The notes: generated from the sequence alone by a model not told the origin. Shown: positions 43,832 through 52,730, counted from the stretch's first letter. The stretch is DNA of 64,000 nucleotides from UBA6912 sp963792895 (GCA_963792895.1 CAWBYA010000006.1:372001-436000), one strand, 5' to 3'. Made by a program: numbers and translations.

Positions 43832-44449
43832 TCACGTCACTCGGACGAAGTCGCCGTAGATGAAGTGCTGAACGCGGCCTGCAGGAGTCACGTGGGCTTC
43901 CTCCTCATACCCCGCCGGCTCGAACCACGGGGCGAGGGCCTCCGCGAGACCATCAGCGTCGTAGCGGACGATCGGCAGACCGCTGCACGAAGTGGGACCG
44001 TCCGCGGCAAATGTCGCAATGACGAGATGGCCGCCCGAAACGACTGCCTCGGCCGCACGGGCAACGTAGCGGGCTCGGTCGTCGAGACTCGTGAGGAAGT
44101 GGAACACCGCGCGGTCGTGCCACACCTCGACGGGGTCGACGAGGCGATGCACCGTCACGTCAGCCACCACCCAGCTCACCCGGCCCGCATCGCCTCCGAG
44201 GCGCTCACGGGCGTAGGCGAGCGCACGTGACGACAGGTCGAGCACCGTCAGGTTCCGATAGCCGAGGCGCAACAGGCGATCGACGAGACGTGACGAGCCA
44301 CCGCCCACATCCACGAGCGAGGCATCCAGGCCGGACGCTGCGGCGGTGACCATGCTGACGGACCGGGCGGGATCCGCCTGGTGCCAGCTCACATCGAGCG
44401 GTCCACGCTCCAAGTAGATCCGATCCCAGTGCGCTGTGTTCGAAACCAT
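43832..44449 (-). CDS. Class I SAM-dependent methyltransferase (thiopurine/TehB-like)
   Basis: ATG 44449 gives 205 residues. The start VSNTAHWDRIYLERGPLDVS WHQ is typical of small detoxifying methyltransferases in which WDRIY is conserved. SAM motif I is SLVDVGGGSSRLVDRLLRLG YRNLTVLDLS, then WHDRAVFHFLTSLDDRARYV. Substrate is not determined. It precedes no obvious partner. Confidence 0.88.
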   Translation of the reverse strand: MVSNTAHWDRIYLERGPLDVSWHQADPARSVSMVTAAASGLDASLVDVGGGSSRLVDRLLRLGYRNLTVLDLSSRALAYARERLGGDAGRVSWVVADVTVHRLVDPVEVWHDRAVFHFLTSLDDRARYVARAAEAVVSGGHLVIATFAADGPTSCSGLPIVRYDADGLAEALAPWFEPAGYEEEAHVTPAGRVQHFIYGDFVRVT

Positions 44450-44510
44450 GCATCGATCATCCCAGAGATGAACCTGCCGGTCATGCGCAGTCCCGAGACG
44501 ACGACGCAGC

Positions 44511-45641
44511 TCAGATGTCGCGCACGGTCTCGGCAACCAGGAAGTCGACGACCATCCGAAGCGCCTCCTCGGGGCTGGTCCCCTCGGCGATGGCATCGCG
44601 GTAGATCGCCACCTGCTGGTCAGCGCTCGTGCCCCGGTCGAGAACGGTCCGGCCATGCTCGAGTTCGGCAACGCAGTCGAACTTCTCCGAGTCCTCGGCC
44701 ACGAGGTCGAGCAGCTCCTCGTAGAGGTCGGCGTAGGGCACGATGGTTCCCCTGCCGAAGTCGATGAGGCCCTCGCGTATGCCGTACCGCTGGGCTCGCC
44801 ACAGGTTCTCGCTGATCAGCATGCGGGAGTAGTGCCGCCACCTCTGGTTGCGAAGCCTCATCCGGAACATGAGACCGAGCAGCGACAGGTAGAGCGCGGC
44901 CACGGTCATGCCGTCGTCGATGTTCGTGCAGATATCCGAGGCGCGCATCTCGAGCGTCGGGTAACGATCGCTCGGCCGCAGGTCCCACCACAACTTGGTG
45001 GCGTCCTCGATGACCCCGGTACGGACGAGGGCATCGACGTGGCGGCGGTAGTCGGCCCAGCTCGAGAACTCGTCGGGCATCCCGGTTCGTGGCAGCGACC
45101 GGAACACCGACGTCCGGTAGCTGGCCAGCCCGGTATCGATGCCATGCCAGAACGGCGACGACGTGCTGATGGCCAGGATGTGCGGCATGAAGTACGTGAC
45201 CTGATTCATCAGGTCGATCCGCAGGTCCTCGTCCTCGATGCACACGTGGACGTGCATGCCCGAGATGAGCAGCCGTCGCGCCACCCCACCCATTGCCTCG
45301 GCGAGTGCGTTGTAGCGCTCCTTGTCGGTGTTGAGCTGCTCCGACCAGGCAGCAAAGGGGTGGGTCGACGCCGAGATGGGAGCGAGCCCATGCCGGTTGG
45401 CGACCTCGGCTACGTTGCGGCGAAGGGCTGCCAGCTCCCTGCGGAGCTCGTGCACATCCCGGCACACGGGCGTGCCGACCTCGATCTGGGACCGCATGAA
45501 CTCGGGACCGACCTGACCGTTCGCCGCCTCGGCGATCTCCTCGAGCATTCCGGCGGGCAGATCGCGTACGAGGTCGCGCGTCTCGAGGTCGACGATCTTG
45601 TACTCCTCTTCGACCCCAATGGTGAACGAGGGACGTTCCAC
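44511..45641 (-). CDS. YbdK-type carboxylate-amine ligase (glutamate-cysteine ligase GCS2 family)
   Basis: GTG 45641 with AGGAG 8 nt upstream gives 376 residues. The opening FTIGVEEEYKIVDLETRDLV is the family signature; SQIEVGTPVC, ISASTHPFAAW, LLISGMHVHVCIEDED and TLEMRASDICTNIDD supply the ATP and metal ligands, and ENLWRAQRYGIREGLIDFG is conserved near the end. Such enzymes ligate glutamate to cysteine or a related amine weakly in vitro; the physiological role in actinobacteria is unclear. It is divergent from the M20 gene. Confidence 0.93.
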   Translation of the reverse strand: MERPSFTIGVEEEYKIVDLETRDLVRDLPAGMLEEIAEAANGQVGPEFMRSQIEVGTPVCRDVHELRRELAALRRNVAEVANRHGLAPISASTHPFAAWSEQLNTDKERYNALAEAMGGVARRLLISGMHVHVCIEDEDLRIDLMNQVTYFMPHILAISTSSPFWHGIDTGLASYRTSVFRSLPRTGMPDEFSSWADYRRHVDALVRTGVIEDATKLWWDLRPSDRYPTLEMRASDICTNIDDGMTVAALYLSLLGLMFRMRLRNQRWRHYSRMLISENLWRAQRYGIREGLIDFGRGTIVPYADLYEELLDLVAEDSEKFDCVAELEHGRTVLDRGTSADQQVAIYRDAIAEGTSPEEALRMVVDFLVAETVRDI

Positions 45642-45738
45642 GATCGCACTCCTGTGTCGCCGGTTGACCAAGTTACCGGACGGACAAGCCCGTCGCCCCA
45701 TATCGGTGGGGATCGGTCCCGTTACAATGGAGGTCGTC

Positions 45739-46911
45739 ATGGGCCACCACCCACCGTCCGTTGTCGAGCTTGCTCGCGCCATCGCTCCCTCGATGGTCGA
45801 ACTGCGGCGCGATATCCACTCGTACCCCGAGGTGGGTTGGAGCGAGCATCGCACCACCCGCAAGGTGGCCGAACGACTCCTCGCGATGGGTCTGCAGCCG
45901 GTGATTCGCGCCGCAGGAACCGGTCTCGTCGTCGAGATCGGGCAAGGCGATCGTGTCGTCGGCTTTCGCGCTGACCTCGATGCGCTCCCGATCCAGGAGG
46001 AGAACACTGCGCCATACCGATCGCAGCACCCGGGCGTGATGCACGCCTGCGGCCACGACGTCCACACGGCCATCGCTGTTGGGATGGCGGGTGTCCTGGC
46101 CGAGCTCGGCGAGGATCTTCGCGGCCGCGTTCGCCTCATCTTCCAGCCTGCCGAGGAGCAGATCCCCGGCGGGGCTTCCGTACTGTGCGAAGAAGGGGCG
46201 GCCGACGATTTGGCTGCGATCGCCGCCTTCCACGTCGATCCGTCGCTCCCTGCGGGAAGCATCGGCGTGCGCAACGGTGGTGTCACCGGCGCATCCGACC
46301 GGATGGTCATCAGGCTGACGGGCCCGGGCGGGCACACGTCGCGACCTCACCAAACGGTCGATCTCGCCTATGCAACCGGGCGCGTGATCACCGACCTGCC
46401 AGGCATGCTCCGCCACGGCGTGGACCCCAGGGAGACCATCGCCCTCGTGTTCGGCCGTATCCAGGGCGGTTCGGCGGAAAACGTCATCCCAACGCAGATC
46501 GAGCTCGGCGGCACCGTGCGGCTGTTCAACCTGGATCTGTGGCGCACGATGCCGAAGCTGGTCGAGCAGCACGTCCACGATCTCGTTGCACCCCTGGGAG
46601 CAGGGGCTGAGGTGATGTACGTGCAAGGGTCGCCGCCGGTCGTCAACGATCGCCGTGTCGTCGATGCGTTCGTAACGGCAGGCGAGGCAGTGCTGGGCGA
46701 CGGCCACGTCGCCTCGACCCACCAGAGCCTCGGCTCGGAGGACTTCGCCTGGTTCCTCGAGTCGGTGCCGGGCGCCCTCATCCGTCTCGGGGCCGCCATC
46801 CCCGACCGGACTGTGGACCTGCACTCGGCCACGTTCGATGTCGACGAGGCGTGCATCGAGATGGGGATTCGCGTCGGCACCGCTGCAATGCTCGAGCTTC
46901 TCGAGGGCTGA
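45739..46911 (+). CDS. M20-family amidohydrolase (IAA-amino-acid hydrolase/hippuricase-like)
   Basis: GGAGG lies 6 nt upstream of ATG 45739; 390 residues. Metal and catalytic motifs are seen in order: RRDIHSYPEVGWSEHRTT, GFRADLDALPIQEENTAPY, GVMHACGHDVHTAIAVGMA, VRLIFQPAEEQIPGGASVL, the dimerisation-domain RLTGPGGHTSRPHQTVDLA and SLGSEDFAWFLESVPGALI. It hydrolyses N-acyl or N-aroyl amino acids in the cytoplasm. It stands alone. Confidence 0.93.
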   Translation: MGHHPPSVVELARAIAPSMVELRRDIHSYPEVGWSEHRTTRKVAERLLAMGLQPVIRAAGTGLVVEIGQGDRVVGFRADLDALPIQEENTAPYRSQHPGVMHACGHDVHTAIAVGMAGVLAELGEDLRGRVRLIFQPAEEQIPGGASVLCEEGAADDLAAIAAFHVDPSLPAGSIGVRNGGVTGASDRMVIRLTGPGGHTSRPHQTVDLAYATGRVITDLPGMLRHGVDPRETIALVFGRIQGGSAENVIPTQIELGGTVRLFNLDLWRTMPKLVEQHVHDLVAPLGAGAEVMYVQGSPPVVNDRRVVDAFVTAGEAVLGDGHVASTHQSLGSEDFAWFLESVPGALIRLGAAIPDRTVDLHSATFDVDEACIEMGIRVGTAAMLELLEG

Positions 46912-46939
46912 GCCGAACGTCCGACCGACGCTGCGGCTG

Positions 46940-47343
46940 GCACTGATCAGCGGGCCAGCGACGTTTCGACCGCCCAATCGACGGCGAGCTGCTGATCGAA
47001 TGGCCGGTGGCCGACCCCAAGACGTGTCGGGCTGTCGCCGGCCGGGTTTGGCGGGGGTTCACCGGCCCCAGCCCGCCGATGTCGAGATGCGCTGCGAGGC
47101 TCTTGGATTCGACCGGCTGAGCTTGGAGGACGTGTTGGACGTCTCGCTGTTCCCGAAGCTGGACGAACGCCACCGCCAACTCTTCGTGGCGCTGCACGGC
47201 GTCGTTGCGGGACCGGAGCGCCGACCTTCGACATTCCCAGCTGAACCTGGTGCTGGGCATCGACGTTCTCCTGACCGTCCACCTCGAGCAGGTCGTCGGC
47301 GACGAGTGGATCGGGGAGCAGCAGCCGCTATCTCCCAGGTAGC
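46940..47343 (+). pseudogene. CorA-family magnesium transporter remnant (truncated and frameshifted)
   Basis: One frame has MRCEALGFDRLSLEDVLDVS LFPKLDERHRQLFVALHGVV, the CorA N-terminal soluble domain. After an indel at about 47230 another frame continues LNLVLGIDVLLTVHLEQVV and stops at 47343. The transmembrane GMN region is absent, so about two thirds of the gene is gone and the remainder lacks an open frame. It fills most of the 460-nt gap between the M20 gene and tyrA. Confidence 0.75.
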
Positions 47344-47373
47344 CCACTGGAGAGCCGTCACATGCAGCGCACG

Positions 47374-48390
47374 TCAGTCGGCGAGCAGCAGACCCTGGGC
47401 TTCCAAGGCTGCTTGCATCGCCGCCTCGTCGCCCAGTCGTACCGAGACCGTGAGCACGCCGCCCCCGCCGTAGGGAGCGTGGCGGAGCTGGAGGTCGCGC
47501 ACGTCGACTCCACTGTGCTCGAAGGCCCGCCCCACGCGGGCCAGCTCGCCGGGTTCGTCGGCGAGCGCAACCCGAACCGCAACGGTGTGCGGGCCGAGGC
47601 GGCGCCGCTCGTGTTGGGCGCGTCCGAGGACTGCCGCCACCGACTCGGTGTCACCCGCCGCAATACGATCTGCCAGCCCACGCAACCTGCTCAGGAAGTC
47701 GTCGAGCACGTCGAGCACCGGCCCGCGATTGGCGGCGAGGACGTCCACCCAGAGTGAGGGGTCGGATGCGGCGACGCGCGTGAGGTCACGAAAGCTTCCG
47801 GCGACCAACTCGAGGGCATCGGTGCGATCGGCCGCCTCGTTCATCAGCGATGAAGCGAGGAGTTGCGGGAGATGGGAGACCACAGCGACCGCCAGATCGT
47901 GGTCGGCCGCCGTCATGCGCACCGGTCGTGCGCCGAGGGCACTGATGACCGACTCTGTGAGCGCAACATCCTCCGGATGCGCTCCCTCGTCGACTACTAC
48001 CCATGCCGCACCCCGAAACAGGTTCGCCGAGGCCGCCCCGGGCCCGGCAACCTCGCGACCGGCCATCGGGTGGGTACCCACGAAACGACGAAGCCGGCTT
48101 GCCGCCAACACCGGCGCCTTGACCCCGGCGACGTCGATGACCAATGCCGGCGTGTCCAACTCGGCAACCGCGGCGACCACGGCTGCAGGGGGCGCAGCGA
48201 TGACCACGGCGTCTGGGGAGCCTGCCAGGAGGCCAACGAGGGTGGCAACCGGCTCGAGAGCGCTGCGTGCGGCAGCCTCGTCGAGATGGGAGGCATCCGG
48301 ATCCCAGCCCGTGACATCCCAGCCGGCCCGACGCAAGCCGAGCCCGATCGACGCCCCGATGAGGCCGGTGCCGATGATTGCGATCCGCAT
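47374..48390 (-). CDS. tyrA: Prephenate dehydrogenase with C-terminal ACT domain
   Basis: The 338-residue enzyme begins with the NAD-binding MRIAIIGTGLIGASIGLGLR RAG. RRFVGTHPMAGREVAGPGAA SANLF carries the substrate-binding His, and ADHDLAVAVVSHLPQLLASS is the conserved helix. An ACT domain fills the last 70 residues (TVAVRVALADEPGELARVGR AFEHSGVDVRDLQL), allowing tyrosine feedback. It follows aroF by 11 nt on the same strand. Confidence 0.95.
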   Translation of the reverse strand: MRIAIIGTGLIGASIGLGLRRAGWDVTGWDPDASHLDEAAARSALEPVATLVGLLAGSPDAVVIAAPPAAVVAAVAELDTPALVIDVAGVKAPVLAASRLRRFVGTHPMAGREVAGPGAASANLFRGAAWVVVDEGAHPEDVALTESVISALGARPVRMTAADHDLAVAVVSHLPQLLASSLMNEAADRTDALELVAGSFRDLTRVAASDPSLWVDVLAANRGPVLDVLDDFLSRLRGLADRIAAGDTESVAAVLGRAQHERRRLGPHTVAVRVALADEPGELARVGRAFEHSGVDVRDLQLRHAPYGGGGVLTVSVRLGDEAAMQAALEAQGLLLAD

Positions 48391-48401
48391 GCGCCGCCCG
48401 T

Positions 48402-49416
48402 TCAGAGCTCGAGGCCCATGACCTCGACGAGTGCTCGCACGTCGTCCATCAGCTCCGCAAACTCAGACGGGAGGATGGCCTGAGGGCCGTCGACCAGTGC
48501 CGTCTCCGGAGCGGGGTGCACGTCGACCATGAACCCGTTCGCCCCCGACACGACCGCCACCCTGGTGAGCGGGGCGACGAGATAGCGGTGGCCGCCCGAG
48601 TGTGACGGATCGACGATGATCGGGAGATGGGAGAGGCTGCGCACCACCGCGGCAGCAGAGATGTCGAGGGTGTTGCGAGTCGCCGTCTCGAAGGTGCGGA
48701 TACCGCGTTCGCACAGGATCACATTGTGGTTGCCCTCTTTGTAGATGTACTCGGCGGCGTTCAGCCACTCCTCGATGGTGGCGGTGAACCCCCGCTTGAG
48801 GAGCACCGGCTTGTGTTGCTTGCCGAGCTCCGAGAGGAGCGTGAAGTTGGCCATGTTGCGCGTCCCGACCCTGATGAGGTCGGCGTACTCGGCTACGAGC
48901 TCGACGTCGCGGGGATCGACGACCTCGGCAACGAAGGGAAGGCCGAACTCGTCACGTGCCTCGGCGAGCAGCTCCAAGCCCTTCTCGCGCAAACCCTGGA
49001 ACGAGTACGGCGACGTGCGCGGCTTGAACGCATCGCCACGCAAGATGCGGGCGCCGGCCTTGGTGACCGCCTCGGCGGATGCGAAGAGCTGCTCCCGCGA
49101 CTCGACGGCACAGGGGCCGGCGATCGCAACGAAGTGCGTTCCTCCCACGGGCACGCCGCCGACATCGACGATCGAGTCGTCTTCCTGGAAGTCGCGGCTC
49201 ACGAACTTGAAAGGTTTGAGGACGGGCACGGCGCGCTCGACACCCGCCATTGCCTCCCACGGGAGCTGCTGGATGATCTCGCGATCACCCACGGCCCCGA
49301 TGACGGTGCGATGCTTGCCTCTGCGAGACATGGGCCTCGGCCCCGATGTCCTCCAACCGGCCGATGACATGCTGGACATCGGCATCGGACGCCGACTGGC
49401 GCATGACGATGATCAA
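48402..49416 (-). CDS. aroF: 3-deoxy-7-phosphoheptulonate synthase, TM0343-like with N-terminal regulatory domain (frameshifted)
   Basis: The likely start is TTG 49416 (GAGGAG 8 nt upstream), giving LIIVMRQSASDADVQHVIGR LEDIGAEAHVS, the ferredoxin-like regulatory domain. An extra 2 nt at about 49318-49326 shifts the frame; the continuation RGKHRTVIGAVGDRE is exactly what the family shows next. The catalytic barrel carries FVAIAGPCAVESREQLF, LRGDAFKPRTSPYSFQG, RNMANFTLLSELGKQHKPVL LKRG, LCERGIRTFETATRNTLDIS and PIIVDPSHSGGHR. It catalyses the first shikimate step, inhibited by aromatic amino acids through the N-terminal domain. Coupled with tyrA. Confidence 0.93.
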
Positions 49417-49583
49417 GGATTCGTCTCCTCGGGCTCGCGGGGCTGGCGGCAACGGCACCTCCGTAGCGAGCCATGGTAGGACGCGGTTGGAGCGGGACCT
49501 GCCGGCCGTTCCTCCGATTGCGCCGTGCGACACTGCCCCTTCTCGCCGGAGGGGGTCGGACCGCGGCCTAGGCTCGCGTAGTC

Positions 49584-50534
49584 ATGCGCCGCATCCTCGT
49601 GACCGGAGCTGCCACCTGGACGGGTGGACGGCTCGTCTGGGAGCTCGAGCAGCGGCGGGATGTCGCCGTGTTCGCCGTCGACGAGATCCCGCCGCGCATC
49701 GCGTTCACGTCGCCGTACCATCAAGTCGAGCAAGACCGCATGGAGCTGGCCCGCCACATCCTCGATGTGCAGCCGGACATCGTTGTTCACCTCCTCACCG
49801 TCGATCGATCCGCTGAGCTCGGGTCGGGTCGCGCCCACGAGCAGGCCGTCATCGGGACACAAGCCGTGATCGGTGCCATCGGCCGATTGGGCAGCGTGCG
49901 ACGCGTCGTTGTGAAGTCGGACGCCGCTGTCTACCCGGTTGGGCCGCGCAACCCCTCGATCTTCACGGAGGACACCCGCGGCCGGGGCGGGTTGAGCCGC
50001 TACGGCCGGGAGATCGCCGATCTCGAAGAGCTGATCGCCGATGTGGCCCCCCACCAGGATCGAACCACCTACACGCTGCTGCGCTTTGCGCCGATCTTCG
50101 GCCGCAACATCCGCAACCCGCTGAGCCGGTTTCTCTCGCTGCCCGTGGTGCCGACGCTGCTCGGATTCGACCCCCGACTCCACCTCATCCACGAAGAGGA
50201 CGCAGTCGCAGCGCTGCTCGTCGCGGTGGATACGGATGTCGCCGGCACGTACAACGTCGCCGCAACCGGCCCCATGTACCTCAGTCGGATGCTGCGACTG
50301 GGCCGGCGCGTTGCCCAGCCTCTACCCAGGCGTGGTTTCGAAGCAGCCCTCCGCGGACTGACTCGTGTGGGGGCGGCGGTCCCCAGCCATGTAGCGGCGA
50401 TGGTGAAGCACGGGCTCGTGCTCGATACAACGGCAATGCGTGAGGAGCTGGGCTTCGCTCCGCGGCTCAGCGTCCGTCAAACGTCGCTCGCCGGATATGG
50501 GCGCATCGAAACAACGGCTGGGTCGGGCCTGTGA
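49584..50534 (+). CDS. NAD-dependent epimerase/dehydratase-like SDR protein
   Basis: The 316-residue protein starts MRRILVTGAATWTGGRLVWE LE, an extended-SDR dinucleotide fold. VVHLLTVD, VVVKSDAAVYPVGPRNPSIF and the catalytic Tyr in LSRYGREIADLEELI follow; the usual Lys of YxxxK is Ile-Ala-Asp here. RFAPIFGRNI and HLIHEEDAVAALLVAVD are common in the family. It overlaps the acyltransferase gene by GTGA. This pairing suggests lipid modification. Confidence 0.9.
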   Translation: MRRILVTGAATWTGGRLVWELEQRRDVAVFAVDEIPPRIAFTSPYHQVEQDRMELARHILDVQPDIVVHLLTVDRSAELGSGRAHEQAVIGTQAVIGAIGRLGSVRRVVVKSDAAVYPVGPRNPSIFTEDTRGRGGLSRYGREIADLEELIADVAPHQDRTTYTLLRFAPIFGRNIRNPLSRFLSLPVVPTLLGFDPRLHLIHEEDAVAALLVAVDTDVAGTYNVAATGPMYLSRMLRLGRRVAQPLPRRGFEAALRGLTRVGAAVPSHVAAMVKHGLVLDTTAMREELGFAPRLSVRQTSLAGYGRIETTAGSGL

Positions 50535-51772
50535 ACAACGCCGCACCGCTCGAGGAGATGACGCGTGTCCAGCTGCGGGCTCTTGCTGCCTCGCGCAACA
50601 TTCGGGGCCGGTCGCGGATGACCAAGGCCGAGCTCATTGCTGCGCTGTCGCCACCGGTCGATGACCCGCGAGAACGTGTTGCGCAGATGGGGCTGCGCGA
50701 GGCCGACGACGCAGGGGCCGTTCACTTCCGCACCATCGAACGCCTGCCCGGCGCTTCGGTCGACCGGGTGGCGGCCAACGCCAGGCGAGCAGCACTCGGC
50801 GACCGATTGCAGGCGTTCTTCGATCACGACCGCCGCTGCGCATGGACGAGCATCGAGGGCTTCCACTGCGGGCTCCCGACGATCATGGGCAGCGAGGGGT
50901 GTGCGCTCCACGGCGGCATCGACATCTTCGACGTGCCCGTGCCGATCGCCGGCCATCTCGGTTTCGACACGTGGCCCACGCTGGTGCGCCATCTCCTGAT
51001 CTCGTCCTACGACGTCGATCCGCTCGGGCTCGATCCCGTTGTCGCCGAGATGGCCTGGCACCTCACCAACGCCCTCTACTTCGAGTACTTCAGGGTGAAG
51101 GTGGAGGGCATCGAGCACATCCCAACGCACGGCCCCGCCGTCATCGCCGCCAATCATGGCGGGGCCGCGTTGCCTTACGACGCCTTCATGATGACCGCCG
51201 CGATCGCCAACGAGCTCCAGGCGCCGCGCCGCCTGCGGGTGATCGGCACCGAGATCTTCAACATGCTCCCGTGGGTCTCCCATCTCTACCGCAAGGTGGG
51301 CGGTGCCTACGCATCGCGCGGAGACGCCGACTACTTGCTTCGCAAGGGCCGTCTCGTCGGTGTGTTCCCCGAGGGCGAGAAGGGCTTCATGAAGCCCGTG
51401 TGGGACGCATACCAAGTGCAGCGTTTCGGACGCGGCGGGTTCCTGAGCCTCGCCGAGGAGCATGGTGCCCCCGTGGTACCGGTCGCCATCGTTGGTTCGG
51501 AGGAGGTGCACCCCGCAGTGGGCGTCTCCGAGTGGCTCGCTCGGCTCGTTCGGCTCGTGTGGCCGGAACAACGAGTCGAGCAGATCGCGGTTGTGCTCAA
51601 TCCCATCCCTCTCCCGGTCCGCTGGCACATCAGGTTTCTGCCGCCGCACCCTCCCGAGGGTCGGGCGGCGGTGATCGACCCGCTCCGGATGCTTGAGCGA
51701 ACTGAAGAGGTGCGCTTCTCGATCCAATCGGCCCTCGACGACATGCTGGCGACACGACGCGGCGTGTTCTGA
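50531..51772 (+). CDS. Lysophospholipid acyltransferase (PlsC-like) with N-terminal Rho_N/SAP-like segment
   Basis: GTG 50531 overlaps the SDR stop; 413 residues. Residues 10-40 (MTRVQLRALAASRNIRGRSR MTKAELIAAL) resemble a Rho N-terminal/SAP motif, an unusual addition. A Cys/His patch (AWTSIEGFHCGLPTIMGSEG CALHGG) follows. The acyltransferase domain begins IEHIPTHGPAVIAANHGGAA LPYD, in which the NHxxxxD spacing is extended to NHGGAALPYD, then VFPEGEKG as the glycerol-phosphate motif and GAPVVPVAIVGSEEVHP. It probably acylates a lipid at the membrane. Confidence 0.88.
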   Translation: MNNAAPLEEMTRVQLRALAASRNIRGRSRMTKAELIAALSPPVDDPRERVAQMGLREADDAGAVHFRTIERLPGASVDRVAANARRAALGDRLQAFFDHDRRCAWTSIEGFHCGLPTIMGSEGCALHGGIDIFDVPVPIAGHLGFDTWPTLVRHLLISSYDVDPLGLDPVVAEMAWHLTNALYFEYFRVKVEGIEHIPTHGPAVIAANHGGAALPYDAFMMTAAIANELQAPRRLRVIGTEIFNMLPWVSHLYRKVGGAYASRGDADYLLRKGRLVGVFPEGEKGFMKPVWDAYQVQRFGRGGFLSLAEEHGAPVVPVAIVGSEEVHPAVGVSEWLARLVRLVWPEQRVEQIAVVLNPIPLPVRWHIRFLPPHPPEGRAAVIDPLRMLERTEEVRFSIQSALDDMLATRRGVF

Positions 51773-51775
51773 TCT

Positions 51776-51828
51776 CGTTCCGGCGTGGATCGGGTTCCGT
51801 TTCCGGTGGGTGAACCACGCAGGAACCG
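51776..51828. repeat. Dispersed palindromic element, copy C
   Basis: GTTCCGGCGTGG at its left and CCACGCAGGAAC at its right match copies A and B. It starts 3 nt after the acyltransferase stop and ends about 50 nt before the XRE gene. Confidence 0.6.
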
Positions 51829-51842
51829 AGCCTTCCATGCGC

Positions 51843-51880
51843 TTGCAATAGTTAGCAAGGTGCGATATTCTGCGAATACA
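51843..51880 (+). promoter_or_regulatory. Promoter of the XRE-HBHA operon, probably leaderless
   Basis: TTGCAA (51843-51848) and TATTCT (51866-51871) are separated by 17 bp and fit -35/-10 consensus. Transcription would begin at about 51878-51880, the A of the ATG, and no ribosome-binding site precedes it. An inverted repeat TATTC-TGC-GAATA (51866-51878) covers the -10 and could be an autoregulatory operator. Confidence 0.65.
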
Positions 51881-52227
51881 TGAAACATCAGCTATCGGAA
51901 CTGGGTGCCTTCATCCGTGACCAGCGGGAACGCAGCGCCATGTCGCTGCGCAAGCTGGCGGAGACGGCAGGCATCTCCAACCCCTACTTGAGCCAGATCG
52001 AACGTGGGCTGCGCAAGCCGTCGGCCGAGATCCTCAAGTCGATCGCCAGGGCGCTGTCGATCAGGGCGGAGTCGCTGTACGAGAAGGCCGGACTGCTCGA
52101 GGGCGGCGATCACCCGACGGTCGTCGAAGCCATCAGTGCCGATATCGAGCTGACACCAGCACAGAAACAAGCGCTGACGCAGATCTACGCAAGCTTCGTC
52201 ACCGCACCAGATCAGGAGGATTCATGA
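51880..52227 (+). CDS. XRE-family transcriptional regulator
   Basis: The 115-residue protein has a helix-turn-helix in LGAFIRDQRERSAMSLRKLA ETAGISNPYLSQIERGLRKP SAEILKSIARALSI, then a short C-terminal helix (LTPAQKQALTQIYASF). It overlaps the HBHA-like gene by 4 nt. In mycobacteria an XRE gene likewise precedes hbhA, so this is a conserved pair. Confidence 0.94.
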   Translation: MKHQLSELGAFIRDQRERSAMSLRKLAETAGISNPYLSQIERGLRKPSAEILKSIARALSIRAESLYEKAGLLEGGDHPTVVEAISADIELTPAQKQALTQIYASFVTAPDQEDS

Positions 52228-52730
52228 TGCTCGACACGCAGCGCAAGCTCGCAACGAAGGCCGTCTACGCCACGATCGGCGCCCCCGTTGTCGTAACGAA
52301 GATCGCCAAGGAGTACCGCACCAAGGTCGCCGAGTACTCGGAGAAGATCGCAGATCAGGCCGAGAAGCGCTTCGAAGCAGCCGCCACCGAGGGTGAGAAG
52401 CTGACGAAGAAGTTCCAGGGCGGCACCGTCGTCGAAGAGATCCAGAGTCGCGTCGACCTGGAGAAGGTCCAGGACCGCGTCGAGAAGCTCCGCGATCAAC
52501 TCGAGGGTGCGCTCCAGAGCTGGCGTGACAGCTTCTCGCCGGCCGACGGCAAGGCTCCGGCCAAGAAGGTCCCCGTCGAGGCGGCCCCGGCTGCCAAGAC
52601 CACTCCAGCGAAGAAGGCCGTCGCCACCAAGCCCGTCGCCAAGAAGACGGCCACCGTCAAGAGGACGGCACCGAAGACGACGGCAGCCCGCAAGCCGGCG
52701 GCGAGGAAGACCGCAGCGACGACCAAGTAG
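52224..52730 (+). CDS. HBHA-like protein with Lys/Ala/Pro-rich C-terminal tail
   Basis: ATG 52224 overlaps the XRE stop; 168 residues. Residues 5-25 include a hydrophobic patch (AVYATIGAPVVVTKIAKEY), residues 30-110 form a coiled coil (YSEKIADQAEKRFEAAATEG EKLTKKF, LEKVQDRVEKLRDQLEG), and residues 115-168 repeat KKA/KTA/PAKK-type motifs. This is the architecture of mycobacterial heparin-binding haemagglutinin. In a probably free-living organism the tail may bind polyanions or DNA, or affect the envelope. The AAKK-like tail may also be histone-like. Confidence 0.8.
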   Translation: MMLDTQRKLATKAVYATIGAPVVVTKIAKEYRTKVAEYSEKIADQAEKRFEAAATEGEKLTKKFQGGTVVEEIQSRVDLEKVQDRVEKLRDQLEGALQSWRDSFSPADGKAPAKKVPVEAAPAAKTTPAKKAVATKPVAKKTATVKRTAPKTTAARKPAARKTAATTK

